DNA from: Bacteroidales bacterium
GTDB taxonomy: Bacteria > Bacteroidota > Bacteroidia > Bacteroidales > Marinilabiliaceae
Assembly (NCBI GenBank): GCA_024401395.1
Contig: JAKSLD010000016.1
Coordinates: 1-64,000 of the forward strand
Length of the DNA: 64,000 bases
Direction: 5' to 3'
Notes under the pieces: generated by a model
What the model was told of the DNA's origin: nothing
Database searches by the model: none
Seen by the model: only the letters and a program-made list of their open reading frames with translations
Program-made: the position numbers and the translations under genes
Part shown: piece after piece, positions 8,201 through 18,009 of the stretch
Numbering within the stretch: position 1 is the stretch's first letter
Layout: each line of letters starts with the position of its first letter

Positions 8201-9725
8201 GGAGAGTATCTGCTAAGAGCAAGAGATTGAGAGTAGGATATTGACCCACCTCATAAAGCCTAGCATCAACTTTAAGTCCGCCATTATGGTCAGAGACATT
8301 TACCAGTGCGGAATGAGACATTTTCTGTTTTGAATACTCCAACTGGACATTCTGGTATGGGTAGTCCAAGAAAGTCAGAAGAGGTGCGACACCCTTACAC
8401 TGGATAACAGACTGATCCAGGTCAGAAGACAAAGTAGCTGAGAAATCCACAACGGCAGTTGAACCACCCAGCAAAAGACGAGACACCTGCCCTGGATTGT
8501 ATGTAGTGCCCAAAGTACCCTCGACAGCAAGCAGATCGTTCGAGATACAACGAGCATGAGAATCCAAAATCAGAGAGATAGTCCTACTCAAGAACTGGGC
8601 ACTAATAGAGATATTATCAGAAGGGCCAGAAAGAGTAAGTTCACCAGACAAAGGAGTAAGAGTACTATCTACAGAAGCAGAAGTCTGGATGCCAGCATAT
8701 TGAAGAATACTCTGAGGGACAATGTGGAACTTAGAAAGAGACAGTTCAACATTACCCCTTTCTATATCATTCCAATTAGATATAGAGCCATCTATAGAAA
8801 AGCGATTATCCTCCAAGATAGAAACATCAAGCGCTTTAGTCAGAATAGAATTATTATCCACTGACAAGAACCCAGAGAGACTTGCCTTCGGGATATCAGG
8901 CAGATTATCGAGAGACAAAAGGTCGATATCAGCAGTTATAGAAGAAATCTTAGCAGAAGAGACCATCAAGCTATCCAGGTTACTCAATCCTGCGATCTGG
9001 AGAGAATTAAGATTAGCGACAGAATTACCAAAATAACTTCTAAATTCAGAGACAGAGAGAGTATCATTCTGCAGAGCCACGTCACCCGAGAAGAAAGAAG
9101 GATAATCATCCACCTGCATATAAACGCGAGAAACAGAAGCACCTACTGCATCAGAGGCGATATCAAGATCCTCAACCTTAGCATTCAAGGCACGTATAGC
9201 GTGAGGGAAATTATTGAGAGGGGTATAGAACACCTCTGCATCGCGAAGTCGTAGAGAAGTGATACCGAAAGCAGTATACAAAGCCAAGGTATCATCGGGA
9301 TGCAAATCAGAAATTGAATCCCTAGCAGTTAATTTCGAGATATTATAGAGAGAAGGATTCTCCGACAACTGAGTAACATAGAGACGCAAAGAATCTATGT
9401 CGAGCTGAGACAAACTAAGTTTAGAGCTAAAGACAGAAGTGATATCCACCGAAGCCTTGATACGAGATGCTGTTGCTATAGCAGTAGAATCCTCATCAAG
9501 CAATTTTATACCACGGAGGCTAAGCGTTCTAAGAGGATAATACTGAAGCTCATCGATAGTAAGCTTATGACCCAAAGAAACAGACAGCTGATGTTCGATT
9601 TTAGAGCAAAGCCAAGAATCGACAGCCGGCACAGCCAAGAGAATAACGAACAAGACCACCACTGACACGCCTGTCACGAAGAGTGCCACGAGTAATTTTC
9701 TTATCTTGCGATAATTAATGGTCAT
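5283..9725 (-). CDS. tamB: TamB-like translocation and assembly protein (DUF490)
   Basis: A 1480-residue envelope protein. A single N-terminal membrane segment (about residues 10-33) anchors it in the inner membrane; the rest is a long repetitive beta-strand region typical of AsmA/TamB proteins, ending in the DUF490 domain (about 1050-1440, with VNKKFDIRKGSTVMWNGDP and a C-terminal NVGMGVNYRPGDE). Proteins of this group bridge the periplasm and are linked to lipid transport and outer-membrane protein assembly. The start codon shares one base with the stop of the upstream transglycosylase gene (TGATG), which suggests coupled translation. Last gene of a five-gene envelope operon. The codon bias leaves long meaningless open frames on the other strand. 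Confidence 0.9.
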   Translation of the reverse strand: MTINYRKIRKLLVALFVTGVSVVVLFVILLAVPAVDSWLCSKIEHQLSVSLGHKLTIDELQYYPLRTLSLRGIKLLDEDSTAIATASRIKASVDITSVFSSKLSLSQLDIDSLRLYVTQLSENPSLYNISKLTARDSISDLHPDDTLALYTAFGITSLRLRDAEVFYTPLNNFPHAIRALNAKVEDLDIASDAVGASVSRVYMQVDDYPSFFSGDVALQNDTLSVSEFRSYFGNSVANLNSLQIAGLSNLDSLMVSSAKISSITADIDLLSLDNLPDIPKASLSGFLSVDNNSILTKALDVSILEDNRFSIDGSISNWNDIERGNVELSLSKFHIVPQSILQYAGIQTSASVDSTLTPLSGELTLSGPSDNISISAQFLSRTISLILDSHARCISNDLLAVEGTLGTTYNPGQVSRLLLGGSTAVVDFSATLSSDLDQSVIQCKGVAPLLTFLDYPYQNVQLEYSKQKMSHSALVNVSDHNGGLKVDARLYEVGQYPTLNLLLLADTLRLGKLGIMPQYPNSMVDCKISAAIEGSDIDNAEGSLVVYDLSLCALRDTVSFGQLNLTLLRQTAERNRTLSLKSDRLKATMEGHFAMRDLWTELQSQLYGVSPSLFSRPSRKAPSDAWMNFDLDYHDISALSQLVDTNLVVSGNGSLRANIDASDHSSDLALSMSQVSYGNQSFGGLSLNYSSADGDTSVVEWSTKTTKLATLGNIGSFHNVDKLYGDKLVSHFEWVKRLGEPGGDISLQCDFSRDKGNVLSSSINLDSSFIVLGKRRWEIAESSCLITPNSLQVNDFAMMHKDRFLRIDGKSSKANPADTLTVSVNQFAISDVLSTSPEDKFSLDGDLSALVYLNDIYGNVIVNCKSSIDNLFVDGDNLEHMDIESAWRPENKNLDLHLAIVTHGRQCVDANGQLDLAHGNMFLNFDIDSLSIGFLNFYLDTSIDNMQGTTSGNLQLHGPLDDIKLNSRLCVHHSTFSVKQTVVDYIIDHNDSIILSPDRMEFKHLRFRDRYGKYGDFHGYIAHDMFSNLRMFIDFDVNDMLVLDTQEKHNPSYYGTVFGNGYFGVRGTTSLCRLLVKAHTVQNSVFYILPLTKSELGQTDYIRFSNRETVYDDSEENKKTDEFDLEKQQEGVEAQLEVEIRPDAKIYAIVDPRSDNMLEGRGQGKINVEMTREGALLMEGTYTMEQGVYNFNLQNIVNKKFDIRKGSTVMWNGDPYDAIVDLVATYKTRASLYDLVQGAADESVADLKKRVPINCNLFLTEHLLNPKIRFEIEIPSSQNFSQYTFDQYVNTDEEMNRQVFSLLLAGRFYATQEAQSNANNATGGASTSNYLGTTLSELMSNQFSNWISQNKYNVGMGVNYRPGDEVTNEEYEVAVQTGVLDNKIVLSGNIGYGRDVSSESNKEGSFIGDFDVEVKLNKKETLRAKAYTHSNNDVIYETSPTTQGIGISYQESFDTFRELLHKYFGWMRRKKETSTEEKSE

Positions 9726-10888
9726 CAGCCGTAGAGCATTTCCTGTACAACAAAAAAGAATTTACGAGCGGGCTCCTGCTGGACTATAGTCAGCTTCTGC
9801 CCTATCTTTATATCCTTGGTTGTCAATCCATTCCACTCCATGATTTTTTCGGCAGTGGTATTATATTTCATAGCCACCTTATGAAGATATTCGCCAGCCT
9901 GGACAACGTGAGTGAGGTTAACCTCCCTCTGTTCCCCGAAATAACCCACCAAATCCGGAGCAGTATCAGGTCGGAGTCGGCGTTCATTACGCAGATACCT
10001 AGAAACATTATCCTTCGGGAGCACTAGGAGACGTGGCATATCATCATAAGGAATGAAATCCTTGATATACTGCGGATTAAGAGTCTGCAAATCATCTCGA
10101 GACACGCCAGAAGCGCGAGAAATCTGATCGAAGCCTAGAGACATATTCACATAAACAGTATCGATATCCTGATATGTAAACTTAGGTTTTGCGGGCACTA
10201 CATTATGAAGTTGGTAATAGTTCATAACATAGTTGACAGCAATAAAAGCAGGCACATAAGCCTTCATCTCATTAGTAAGGTATGGGGCAAGTTCCCAGAA
10301 AGACTTTTTACCACCAGAGCGTTCGATAGCCTTTTGGACGGTACCAATACCACCATTATATGCGGCGAGAGCCAACTGCCAATCGTGAGTATTCTGGAAA
10401 AGATACTGAAGGTAGCGGCAAGCGGCATCAGTGCTTTTCACAGGATCGCAACGATCATCCTCATAGCTAGTCACCTGAAGGTCGAGCATGAGGCCAGCGT
10501 GGTATAAGAACTGCCACAGGCCCATAGCACCAGACTTAGACTTAGCCTTAGGGTCAAGAGCAGACTCTATGATAGCCAGATATTTAAGTTCCTGCGGGAG
10601 GTTATATTTAGCCAGGCACTCCTCGAAGATTGGGAAATAAAGTTCGGCGCGAGATATGATATTAGCCAGATGGTCGCGACGACGAACCAGATAAGCATCA
10701 ATATATGCACGTACCTGAGGATTATACTCCAACTTGATAGGAGACTGTTTATCCAGAGTCTCCATACGGCGTTGGTATATATACTCAGGCACCTGAGGGT
10801 TAGTACCGGTACCCTGCGCATTAGCACATAAGGCATCTGTCATAGTAAGAAAAACTATGAGCAAACAATATATGAGCAAGTGACGCAT
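9725..10888 (-). CDS. mltD: MltD-like lytic transglycosylase with LysM domain
   Basis: 387 residues. Signal peptide at 1-25 (ending CANAQ), then an SLT transglycosylase domain: LAIIESALDP contains the catalytic Glu (residue 108), followed by SGAMGLWQF and LALAAYNGG, all standard SLT motifs. A LysM peptidoglycan-binding domain follows at about 325-370 (HVVQAGEYLHKVAMKYN). It cleaves glycan strands in the periplasm during wall remodelling. It lies between rseP (21 bases) and tamB (one-base overlap), so it is part of the envelope operon. Only one LysM is seen, fewer than in E. coli MltD. Confidence 0.9.
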   Translation of the reverse strand: MRHLLIYCLLIVFLTMTDALCANAQGTGTNPQVPEYIYQRRMETLDKQSPIKLEYNPQVRAYIDAYLVRRRDHLANIISRAELYFPIFEECLAKYNLPQELKYLAIIESALDPKAKSKSGAMGLWQFLYHAGLMLDLQVTSYEDDRCDPVKSTDAACRYLQYLFQNTHDWQLALAAYNGGIGTVQKAIERSGGKKSFWELAPYLTNEMKAYVPAFIAVNYVMNYYQLHNVVPAKPKFTYQDIDTVYVNMSLGFDQISRASGVSRDDLQTLNPQYIKDFIPYDDMPRLLVLPKDNVSRYLRNERRLRPDTAPDLVGYFGEQREVNLTHVVQAGEYLHKVAMKYNTTAEKIMEWNGLTTKDIKIGQKLTIVQQEPARKFFFVVQEMLYG

Positions 10889-10909
10889 GGGTAATACAGA
10901 TTATACTAT

Positions 10910-12532
10910 CTAAAACAAATACCTCAAGACATCGTTACCGTTGGCATAGAGAACCAATAGCAAGAGGATAGCCATACCCACCAACTGGGCATACTCCATA
11001 AACTTATCTGGAACCTTCTTACCAGTGATTACCTCCACGATGAGGAACAACACGAAACCGCCATCGAGGGCAGGAATTGGGAGGATATTCATTACGGCAA
11101 GCATGATAGCCAAGAATGCAGTATTGAACCAGAAAGCACGCCAATCCCACGAATCAGGGAACAGTTTAGCTATGGTACCGAAACCACCCACCTTAGTAGC
11201 GCCCTCCTTAGTGAAGAGCAGAGGCAACTGCTTTACGTAGTTGGACAGCAATTCGCAGCCCTTCTCAATACCAGCTGGGAAAGCCTCGAAGAAACCATAC
11301 TCGCGAGTCTTGATATTGATCCAGCGAGTAGGATGCATAGGATTAACGCCAATTTTACCTTCGGCAGAGACGGCAACGAACAAAGTATCGACAGCACTAC
11401 CAGCTGCGCGAGCGACAACGACAGGAATAGTATTACCAGCGTTAGCCGTCAAGACAGGCATAATATCGGTAAAAGATTCAATAGTATTACCTCCCATACT
11501 GATAATGCTATCGCCGTGAAGGATACCAGCCTTATAAGCAGGAGCATCGACGAGGACAGAATCTATGACAGCAGGGATACGGATTGCACAAAGCTGTTCA
11601 ACATCCTTACTAAGTATAGTACGGAAAAACTCACGAGGCATACCGATAAACTGATGTTCGCCATTACGAACGATTTCCACGGTACAAGTATCGGTAAGGA
11701 GGATAGTATTAGCGATATCCTTATAGGTATCAACCTTTTTACCATCGATAGCAACAATAAGGTCACCATCCTGGAAGCCAGCCTCGTGCATTACCTCGTG
11801 ATAATGCAGACCGATAGGAGCCTCAGAGAATGGGATATAGCTCTCACCCCAAGTATAGAGGACGAACCAGAAAATGAGAGGAGCAGTAATGAAATTAACC
11901 AATACGCCACCAATCATGATAAGGAGACGCTGCCAAGCCGGCTTAGCGCGGAACTCCCACTTCTCAACAGGCTTACCAACCAACTTATCAGCGCTTTGAG
12001 TCTCATCCACCATACCAGAAATCTGGCAATAACCACCCAGAGGGAGCCAACCCAGACCGAAATCAGTATTATGCCACCAAGACTTACTATTTTCTACACC
12101 CTCAGTATACTTACGAGTAAAAGATATGAGAGAAAAACCACATTTCACGCGACGAGTAATCTTGATGACCTTTACCATCTTACCCTTCACGTTTTCCTCG
12201 GCCTCCTCGAATTTTTCAGACAAGACCTTAGAATCCTTACCAAGTTTTACAAATTGGTCGGGATTAGCATTATAATCCTCAATCTTACAAGAAGAGACCT
12301 GCTCCTCGACATCGGTATATTTACAGAAATCGAAGCCCTCCTTAGAATCGGCACCCTCGTGAGAGCCATCAGGTATATATTTGAATATACTGAAATAAGG
12401 GTCGAAGAACATATAGAACTTCGGCACCTTAACGCCGAATATCTTTGAGAAAAGAAAATGTCCGAACTCGTGAGTGACAACCAATATTGAAAGGCTCAAT
12501 ATCAACTGGCACACTATGATCAATGTATCCAT
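10910..12532 (-). CDS. rseP: RseP family site-2 metalloprotease
   Basis: A 540-residue polytopic zinc protease. HEFGH at residues 21-25 in the first membrane helix is the zinc site; the second motif, PIPALDGG, is in the C-terminal helix block. One or two PDZ domains lie between. It cuts membrane-bound substrates such as anti-sigma factors and signal peptides. At 540 residues it is longer than the E. coli protein (about 450) because of a charged insertion after the first helix (about residues 55-150), a feature common in Bacteroidetes. It sits in the middle of the envelope operon, 53 bases after the acyltransferase gene. Confidence 0.93.
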   Translation of the reverse strand: MDTLIIVCQLILSLSILVVTHEFGHFLFSKIFGVKVPKFYMFFDPYFSIFKYIPDGSHEGADSKEGFDFCKYTDVEEQVSSCKIEDYNANPDQFVKLGKDSKVLSEKFEEAEENVKGKMVKVIKITRRVKCGFSLISFTRKYTEGVENSKSWWHNTDFGLGWLPLGGYCQISGMVDETQSADKLVGKPVEKWEFRAKPAWQRLLIMIGGVLVNFITAPLIFWFVLYTWGESYIPFSEAPIGLHYHEVMHEAGFQDGDLIVAIDGKKVDTYKDIANTILLTDTCTVEIVRNGEHQFIGMPREFFRTILSKDVEQLCAIRIPAVIDSVLVDAPAYKAGILHGDSIISMGGNTIESFTDIMPVLTANAGNTIPVVVARAAGSAVDTLFVAVSAEGKIGVNPMHPTRWINIKTREYGFFEAFPAGIEKGCELLSNYVKQLPLLFTKEGATKVGGFGTIAKLFPDSWDWRAFWFNTAFLAIMLAVMNILPIPALDGGFVLFLIVEVITGKKVPDKFMEYAQLVGMAILLLLVLYANGNDVLRYLF

Positions 12533-12585
12533 TTATGATTATATATAATTTCTACAACTAGACTATTTAATTAGACAGAATTGGT

Positions 12586-13461
12586 TCAATCTGGGTAATC
12601 CTCGTGTTTATGTTTCCAACGATTATGGCTCCACAACCACAATTCAGGAGTACGACGTATATCATCCTCCAAGAGGACTGCGAATTTATCTATGATACCT
12701 GCGCCAGAATTCTGGCTTGCCTTATCATCAATAAGTTTCATCTCAATCTCATAGTAGCCCCTTTTATAGGACACAATAGAAGGATAGATGAGCACCTGAT
12801 TAGTTTTGACAGCCATAGCTTCCGGGCCCATTAGGAAAGCAGTATCGTGATTAAAGAAATTAGTCCAATGCTTTTTAGCCTTACGGTGAGGCGACTGATC
12901 TGCGATGATGAGAGTAAAAGTCTGGATATTATTTCTCATACACTCGACGATATGGCGATAAGCCTTATGGCTTTCGATAGCCAAATTACCCACTCGAGTA
13001 CGCATTTCAGTCATAATTCTATCGATACCCTTACCAGACTGAGACTGGTAGAAAGTCTGGAACTGGCACTTTGACAATACAGAAGGATAGACGAGAGACC
13101 ACTCCCAGTTGCCGAAATGGCCACAATACAAGAAAACCGAGCGGCCATTATCCAGATAATAGTTGACCAATTCAGGATTTCTTATCTTATAGCGTTTATT
13201 AAGATCCTTGAGATCGATAGAAAAAGCCTTGATAGTTTCGAACACGTAATCGCACAAATGGCGGTAGAAGCGCTTTTCGACCTTACGTCTATATGCTTCA
13301 TCCTTATCTCCGAAGGCTATATCCAGGTTTTTACGGACGACAGTGCGTCGGTATCTCACTACGTAATGGAGGATGACGTATGCGAAATCAGACAACGCAT
13401 ATAGCACCCCCAGAGGGAGATGAGAAAGTGCGATGAGAAGATATTTAACTACTGTGTACAA
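12586..13461 (-). CDS. LpxL/HtrB-type lipid A acyltransferase
   Basis: 291 residues. An N-terminal membrane segment is followed by the HX4E acyltransferase motif HFGNWE (residues 115-120) and by IIADQSPHR and DTAFLMGPEAMA, typical of lysophospholipid/lipid A acyltransferases. The protein should add a secondary acyl chain to lipid A at the inner membrane. It starts 12 bases after the DUF3467 gene and precedes rseP, as expected for an envelope operon. The exact acyl donor and position cannot be read from the sequence. Confidence 0.88.
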   Translation of the reverse strand: MYTVVKYLLIALSHLPLGVLYALSDFAYVILHYVVRYRRTVVRKNLDIAFGDKDEAYRRKVEKRFYRHLCDYVFETIKAFSIDLKDLNKRYKIRNPELVNYYLDNGRSVFLYCGHFGNWEWSLVYPSVLSKCQFQTFYQSQSGKGIDRIMTEMRTRVGNLAIESHKAYRHIVECMRNNIQTFTLIIADQSPHRKAKKHWTNFFNHDTAFLMGPEAMAVKTNQVLIYPSIVSYKRGYYEIEMKLIDDKASQNSGAGIIDKFAVLLEDDIRRTPELWLWSHNRWKHKHEDYPD

Positions 13462-13473
13462 ATTCTTATTGAT

Positions 13474-13776
13474 TTAAGCTTCGCCCTGAGGCTTTACAAA
13501 GTCGGGATGAACAGCTGCACGTTGAGCGACGCGGATAGGACCATTCTCCTGTTCGTATTTACCTACGTTCTCCTGCAAAGCCAAAAGTAGACGTTTAGCG
13601 TTATCTGGGGTCATGACTATACGAGCTACAGCATTAGCTTTATCGACAGCTGGCATGATAGCGATAAAGTCCAATACGAACTCAGATGGGCTATGAGTAA
13701 TCATAGCCAAGTTAGAATACTTGCCGTCCTGCATTGCCTCGGGCATATTTATGGTCAAATTTCCCTTTACTTCCAT
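13474..13776 (-). CDS. DUF3467 protein
   Basis: 100 residues without signal or membrane segment. The order FVLDFIAIMP, ARIVMTPDNAKRLLLALQENV is the DUF3467 signature, a small conserved family with no settled function. It is the first gene of the minus-strand envelope operon. A promoter-like TAACTTTG box (minus strand, 13807-13800) is located 24 bases before the start codon. Confidence 0.88.
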   Translation of the reverse strand: MEVKGNLTINMPEAMQDGKYSNLAMITHSPSEFVLDFIAIMPAVDKANAVARIVMTPDNAKRLLLALQENVGKYEQENGPIRVAQRAAVHPDFVKPQGEA

Positions 13777-14116
13777 AGATATTTATTTCAATTAGCAGAC
13801 AAAGTTAGTAAATAAATTGTAAACACTCGGATTGCTCACTGTATTTATATTCCGGCGAGTCACGGCAAATTCATAGAAAACTCACTTCAGGCACTATACA
13901 GAACAAATTATTCAGTCTTTTGTAGTCACTGTCTACACTATGTCTAGACCCTTGCTAGATACGGGGAAGTCCCTTGTTCATCGTAAATTTTTATTTTAAA
14001 TACTACGAAATACGACTACCCGACCATGGAACATCAAGGACAGGAACCCGGCACAACCCAGCGCAAAGGCAAATAAAAAACACCAGCGAACCTTATATTA
14101 TGAGACGAAAAAAAAG
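13777..14116. other. Intergenic region with dispersed repeat copy
   Basis: Between the DUF3467 gene start and the alaS terminator. It holds the DUF3467 promoter box at 13800-13807 and one copy of the plus-oriented intergenic repeat at 13961-14000. No ORF or RNA gene could be supported in the rest. Confidence 0.6.
13961..14000 (+). repeat. Intergenic TTGTTCATCG repeat, copy 1
   Basis: Contains GGGGAAGTCCCTT followed by core TTGTTCATCGTAAATTTTT and ATTTTAAA. The core matches seven other intergenic copies in the window, all on the plus strand. Here it lies between two minus-strand genes. Confidence 0.9.
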
Positions 14117-14145
14117 ACGCTGATTCCTTTTGTAGGAATCAGCGT
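14106..14145 (-). terminator. alaS terminator
   Basis: Perfect 12-bp arms ACGCTGATTCCT (14117-14128) and AGGAATCAGCGT (14134-14145) with a five-base loop. On the minus strand the hairpin is followed by a run of eight or more T. It ends transcription from alaS. Confidence 0.9.
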
Positions 14146-14167
14146 GCTTTGTATTGGACAGTATATA

Positions 14168-16801
14168 TTATTTCAACTTATCCTGGAAGTAGTATTTAGC
14201 TTCACGGAGAGCAGCATCCATACCTGCTGCGTTCTTACCACCTGCAGATGCGAAGAAAGGCTGACCGCCGCCACCACCCTGGATGTGCTTAGCTACGGCG
14301 CGGATAGCCTCCACTGCGTTGATATTCTTAGAAGCCACCACGCTATCAGAAGCGATTATCATAATCTGAGGCTTATCAGCGGCTACGCAACCGAGGACAC
14401 AAACGATATCCTCAGATTCGCCACGGAGCTGATATGCGAGATCCTTGAGGCGGTCTACGAACATAGGCTTAATTTCAGCTACGAGGAGCTTGATATTACC
14501 CACATTCTCGATTTTCTCACGGAGGGCAGCACGTTCGATACCGAGCATGCTATCCATCATATCTGCGCACTGCTGCTCGAGCTTCTGGTTATTAGCGATA
14601 AGAGACTCGATAGCCTTCTGGAGATTTGCAGGAGTAGTCTTCAAGCCCTCTGCCAGGGACTTAAGAGCGTTGTAGTTAGACACCATCAACTCCTCAGCCT
14701 TAGCGGCAGTAACAGCCTCGATACGGCGTACGCCAGCAGAAGAAGCAGACTCACCGATAATCTTGAACATACCGATGCGGCCTGTAGACTGAGTATGAGT
14801 ACCACCACAAAGCTCGATGCTAGAACCGAACTTGATTACACGTACTGTATCACCATACTTCTCACCGAAGAGAGCCATAGCTCCGAGAGCCTTAGCCTCG
14901 GCGATAGGTACATTACGATGCTCATCGAGAGCGATATCCTCACGAATCTTCTCATTTACGAGACGTTCAACCTCAGCGATCTCCTCATCAGTCACCTTAG
15001 CAAAGTGAGAGAAGTCGAAGCGGAGAGAATCAGGAGTTACATAAGAACCCTTCTGCTCCACGTGCTCACCGAGAACCTTACGGAGAGCCTCCTGCATGAG
15101 GTGAGTAGCCGAGTGGTTGTTAGCGATAAGCTGACGACGCTTAACATCCACTACAGCGTGGAACTGAGCTGATGGATTCTCAGGGAAACGATCAACGAGA
15201 TGGATAATAAGACCATTCTCCTTGATAGTTTGTATAACATTGACAGTCTCGTTAGCAGACTCGATATAACCAGTATCACCTACCTGACCACCCGACTCTC
15301 CGTAGAAAGGAGTAAGGTTGAATACTACCTGGAACTGCTCCTTATTCTTCACCTTAACCATACGGTAGCGCATGATCTTCACGTCGGCCTCAGTTGTATC
15401 ATATCCGACGAAATCCTCCTTATCATTCTCCTCGAGGACAGCCCAGTCGCCAGTCTCAATCTTACCAGCATCGCGAGCTCGGTTTTTCTGAGCCTGCATC
15501 TCTGCGTCAAATTCAGCGAGATTTACAGTAAGACCATTCTCACGGAGGATAAGTTCAGTAAGGTCGAGAGGGAAGCCGTAGGTATCATAAAGTTCGAAAG
15601 CGACCTTACCTGCGACCTCAGACTTCTTAGCAGCCTTAGTCTCGCCCATAATCTTATCGAGCATAGAGATACCCGTTGCGAGGGTACGAAGGAAAGAATC
15701 CTCCTCCTGCTTGATAACCTTAGAAACGAGATCCTTCTGAGCGATGAGTTCAGGATAAGCGACACCCATTGTTGCGTTAAGCACAGGGAGAATCTTATAG
15801 AGAGTAGCCTCACGCTGGCCGAGGAAAGTATAATAGTAACGAACAGCGCGGCGAAGGATACGACGGATTACGTAGCCAGCCTTGTTGTTAGATGGCTGCT
15901 GACCATCAGTAATAGAAAATGCGATAGTACGGATATGGTCGGCAACTACGCGCATAGCGATATCCACCTTCTCATCCTTGCCATAAGTATGACCAGTAAT
16001 CTTACCTATTTCGTCGAGGATAGGAGTAAATACGTCAGTATCGTAGTTAGAAGTCTTATGCTGAACGGCGCGAACGAGACGTTCGAAGCCCATACCTGTA
16101 TCTACGTGGTGATTTGGAAGGAGTTCAAGGCTATGGTCGGCCTTACGGTTGAACTGCATGAACACATTATTCCAGATCTCGATAACCTGAGGATTATCCT
16201 TATTTACAAGGTCACGGCCACTAACCTTCTTACGCTCCTCATCAGGGCGCATATCGAAATGGATTTCCGAGCAAGGGCCGCAAGGACCTGTATCGCCCAT
16301 TTCCCAGAAGTTATCATGCTTATTACCTTCGAGGATACGATCTTCAGCGATATGTTTCTTCCAGCAGTCGTATGCCTCCTGGTCGCGCTCGAGGCCCTCC
16401 TCCTTAGCGCCCTCGAAGATAGTCACATAGAGGCGATCCTTATCGAGTTTGATAACCTCGGTGAGATACTCCCAAGCAAAAGCGATAGCCTCCTCCTTGA
16501 AGTAGTCGCCGAAAGACCAGTTACCGAGCATCTCGAACATAGTGTGGTGGTATGTATCGTGACCTACTTCCTCGAGGTCATTATGCTTACCACTAACGCG
16601 GAGACACTTCTGAGAATCAGCCACGCGAGAATTTACGATAGGTGCGTTACCGAGGATTACATCCTTGAACTGATTCATACCAGCATTGGTGAACATCAAT
16701 GTTGGGTCGCCCTTAACTACCATTGGGGCTGAAGGAACAATCTTATGTCCCTTAGATGCGAAAAAATCCAGAAAGCTCTGGCGTACTTCTGCTGCAGTCA
16801 T
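14168..16801 (-). CDS. alaS: Alanyl-tRNA synthetase
   Basis: 877 residues, the normal length. The class II aminoacylation core is at the N-terminus (start [41 protein letters not shown]), followed by the editing domain with HSATH zinc ligands near 560 and CGGTH near 670, and the C-terminal DHHA1 domain with [14 protein letters not shown]. It charges tRNA-Ala and clears Ser and Gly mischarges. It starts 8 bases downstream of the M23 peptidase stop, so the two genes are likely co-transcribed from the promoter before the peptidase. A strong terminator follows. Confidence 0.98.
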   Translation of the reverse strand: MTAAEVRQSFLDFFASKGHKIVPSAPMVVKGDPTLMFTNAGMNQFKDVILGNAPIVNSRVADSQKCLRVSGKHNDLEEVGHDTYHHTMFEMLGNWSFGDYFKEEAIAFAWEYLTEVIKLDKDRLYVTIFEGAKEEGLERDQEAYDCWKKHIAEDRILEGNKHDNFWEMGDTGPCGPCSEIHFDMRPDEERKKVSGRDLVNKDNPQVIEIWNNVFMQFNRKADHSLELLPNHHVDTGMGFERLVRAVQHKTSNYDTDVFTPILDEIGKITGHTYGKDEKVDIAMRVVADHIRTIAFSITDGQQPSNNKAGYVIRRILRRAVRYYYTFLGQREATLYKILPVLNATMGVAYPELIAQKDLVSKVIKQEEDSFLRTLATGISMLDKIMGETKAAKKSEVAGKVAFELYDTYGFPLDLTELILRENGLTVNLAEFDAEMQAQKNRARDAGKIETGDWAVLEENDKEDFVGYDTTEADVKIMRYRMVKVKNKEQFQVVFNLTPFYGESGGQVGDTGYIESANETVNVIQTIKENGLIIHLVDRFPENPSAQFHAVVDVKRRQLIANNHSATHLMQEALRKVLGEHVEQKGSYVTPDSLRFDFSHFAKVTDEEIAEVERLVNEKIREDIALDEHRNVPIAEAKALGAMALFGEKYGDTVRVIKFGSSIELCGGTHTQSTGRIGMFKIIGESASSAGVRRIEAVTAAKAEELMVSNYNALKSLAEGLKTTPANLQKAIESLIANNQKLEQQCADMMDSMLGIERAALREKIENVGNIKLLVAEIKPMFVDRLKDLAYQLRGESEDIVCVLGCVAADKPQIMIIASDSVVASKNINAVEAIRAVAKHIQGGGGGQPFFASAGGKNAAGMDAALREAKYYFQDKLK

Positions 16802-16809
16802 ATAAAAAA

Positions 16810-17781
16810 TTAGTCGAACGTTCTGTTTGAATTTACTGATATTTCGATCATACGGTCGTACTCTTCAGGGGTAAGAGACTCCTGGAAGTAGTAGAACTGT
16901 GGGTTTACCTGTTTATCCTTAACCTTCACCTCATAGTGGAGGTGAGGAGCCGTACTAGTACCTGTTGATCCCACGTATCCGATGACATCGCCACGTTTTA
17001 CCTTCTGGCCTACGCGGCAGTGGAACTTAGACAAGTGAGCATAGAGGCTCTTATATCCGAAACCGTGGTCGATTTCGACGTGCATACCATATCCTGAGAA
17101 AGACGTCTTCACGGCAGACACCACGCCATCGCCTGTTGCGAATATTTCGGTACCAGTCGGTGCGGAGAAATCCATACCGTAGTGGAATTTTTTAGTCTTA
17201 TAGATAGGGTGAATACGCATACCCCAACCAGAAGCGGTACGGTTGAGGTCGCGGTTATTCATTGGCATGATAGCTGGGATGCACTGGATCATCTCCTTGT
17301 TACGTTTAGCGAGGGCGATGATTTCGTCGAAAGAAACGCTCTGGACGTAGAGTTGCTTAGCAGCGACATCGAGGCGTTTAGCGGTAGCGATAACCATATC
17401 CGAGTTAGTCATAGACTCGAGGTTTTCATAGCGGTTTACGCCACCGAAGCCAGCCTTACGAACAGAAGTCGGGATTGAATCAGCCTCATAGATAACGCGA
17501 TAGATATTTTCATCGCGCATATGGATATCATCGAGCACATCCTCGATCTGAGCGAGGCGGCGGTTCATAATTTCGTATTGAGAGAGAAGTTCCTGATTAT
17601 CACGCTTCAGCTGTTTCTCCTTTGGGGAATCTATGAAGTGGATATACAGCAAGAAAAATATACCTCCCGTCACCAAGCCAACGGCACAACGTTTCAACAC
17701 GAAATTTAAGTAGTACTTAAAGCCGTGTTCGATACGTTTATATGTCAGTGACTCTGGGTCGAATTTATACTTGTCTGCCAT
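16810..17781 (-). CDS. M23 family murein endopeptidase
   Basis: 323 residues. One membrane helix (about 33-50) anchors it in the inner membrane, followed by a coiled coil (52-90), and then a LytM/M23 domain with zinc residues H200 and D204 in [10 protein letters not shown] and the HLH motif at 280-282. The layout is that of Bacteroidetes M23 peptidases that cut peptidoglycan cross-links during growth or division. All metal ligands are present, so it should be active rather than an EnvC-like activator. It has its own well-formed promoter (17824-17855) and leads alaS by 8 bases. Confidence 0.92.
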   Translation of the reverse strand: MADKYKFDPESLTYKRIEHGFKYYLNFVLKRCAVGLVTGGIFFLLYIHFIDSPKEKQLKRDNQELLSQYEIMNRRLAQIEDVLDDIHMRDENIYRVIYEADSIPTSVRKAGFGGVNRYENLESMTNSDMVIATAKRLDVAAKQLYVQSVSFDEIIALAKRNKEMIQCIPAIMPMNNRDLNRTASGWGMRIHPIYKTKKFHYGMDFSAPTGTEIFATGDGVVSAVKTSFSGYGMHVEIDHGFGYKSLYAHLSKFHCRVGQKVKRGDVIGYVGSTGTSTAPHLHYEVKVKDKQVNPQFYYFQESLTPEEYDRMIEISVNSNRTFD

Positions 17782-17823
17782 TAATTTTCTGTTTTAGTAG
17801 TAGAGTTAGTCCTTAAAAACGTG

Positions 17824-17855
17824 CAAAAGTAAGAAACCTTTTGTATAAAAACAAA
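17824..17855 (-). promoter_or_regulatory. Bacteroidetes-type promoter of the M23-alaS unit
   Basis: On the minus strand TTTG (17855-17852) is followed after 20 bases by TACTTTTG (17831-17824), close to the Bacteroidetes consensus TTTG-N19-TAnnTTTG. The start codon is 43 bases downstream. Confidence 0.75.
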
Positions 17856-17868
17856 TTGACTGTCCACC

Positions 17869-17892
17869 AAGTGCCCTTTAAAGGGACATTTT
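17869..17892. terminator. Palindromic hairpin upstream of the M23 gene
   Basis: GTGCCCTTTAAAGGGACA is a near-perfect inverted repeat followed by six T on the plus strand. No plus-strand gene ends here; on the minus strand it lies downstream of the aminotransferase gene and may still stop transcription or act as an operator. Confidence 0.4.
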
Positions 17893-17940
17893 TTCTTATC
17901 AAGATAATAACATTTATACAAATGGGGAACCAGGCTCTGT

Positions 17941-17984
17941 ATTAAGGGAGCATTAAGGGAGTGTTAAGAGAGCATTAAGAGAGA
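17941..17984. repeat. Four 11-bp direct repeats
   Basis: Units ATTAAGGGAGC, ATTAAGGGAGT, GTTAAGAGAGC and ATTAAGAGAGA follow one another without gaps. The 11-bp period places each unit on the same face of the helix, like OmpR/PhoB-type operators. It lies 160-200 bases upstream of the M23 start and 26 bases after the aminotransferase stop. Confidence 0.8.
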
Positions 17985-18009
17985 CTATAGAGAACAAAAT
18001 AATAAGAAA

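Noticed and set aside
15200-16732. Long plus-strand open frame (510 codons) opposite alaS; similar ones at 6657-8075, 11333-12448 and 49939-51159
   Set aside because: They are antisense to well-identified genes, their translations show no family motif and odd composition, and they arise because the codon bias of the minus-strand genes avoids reverse-complement stops.
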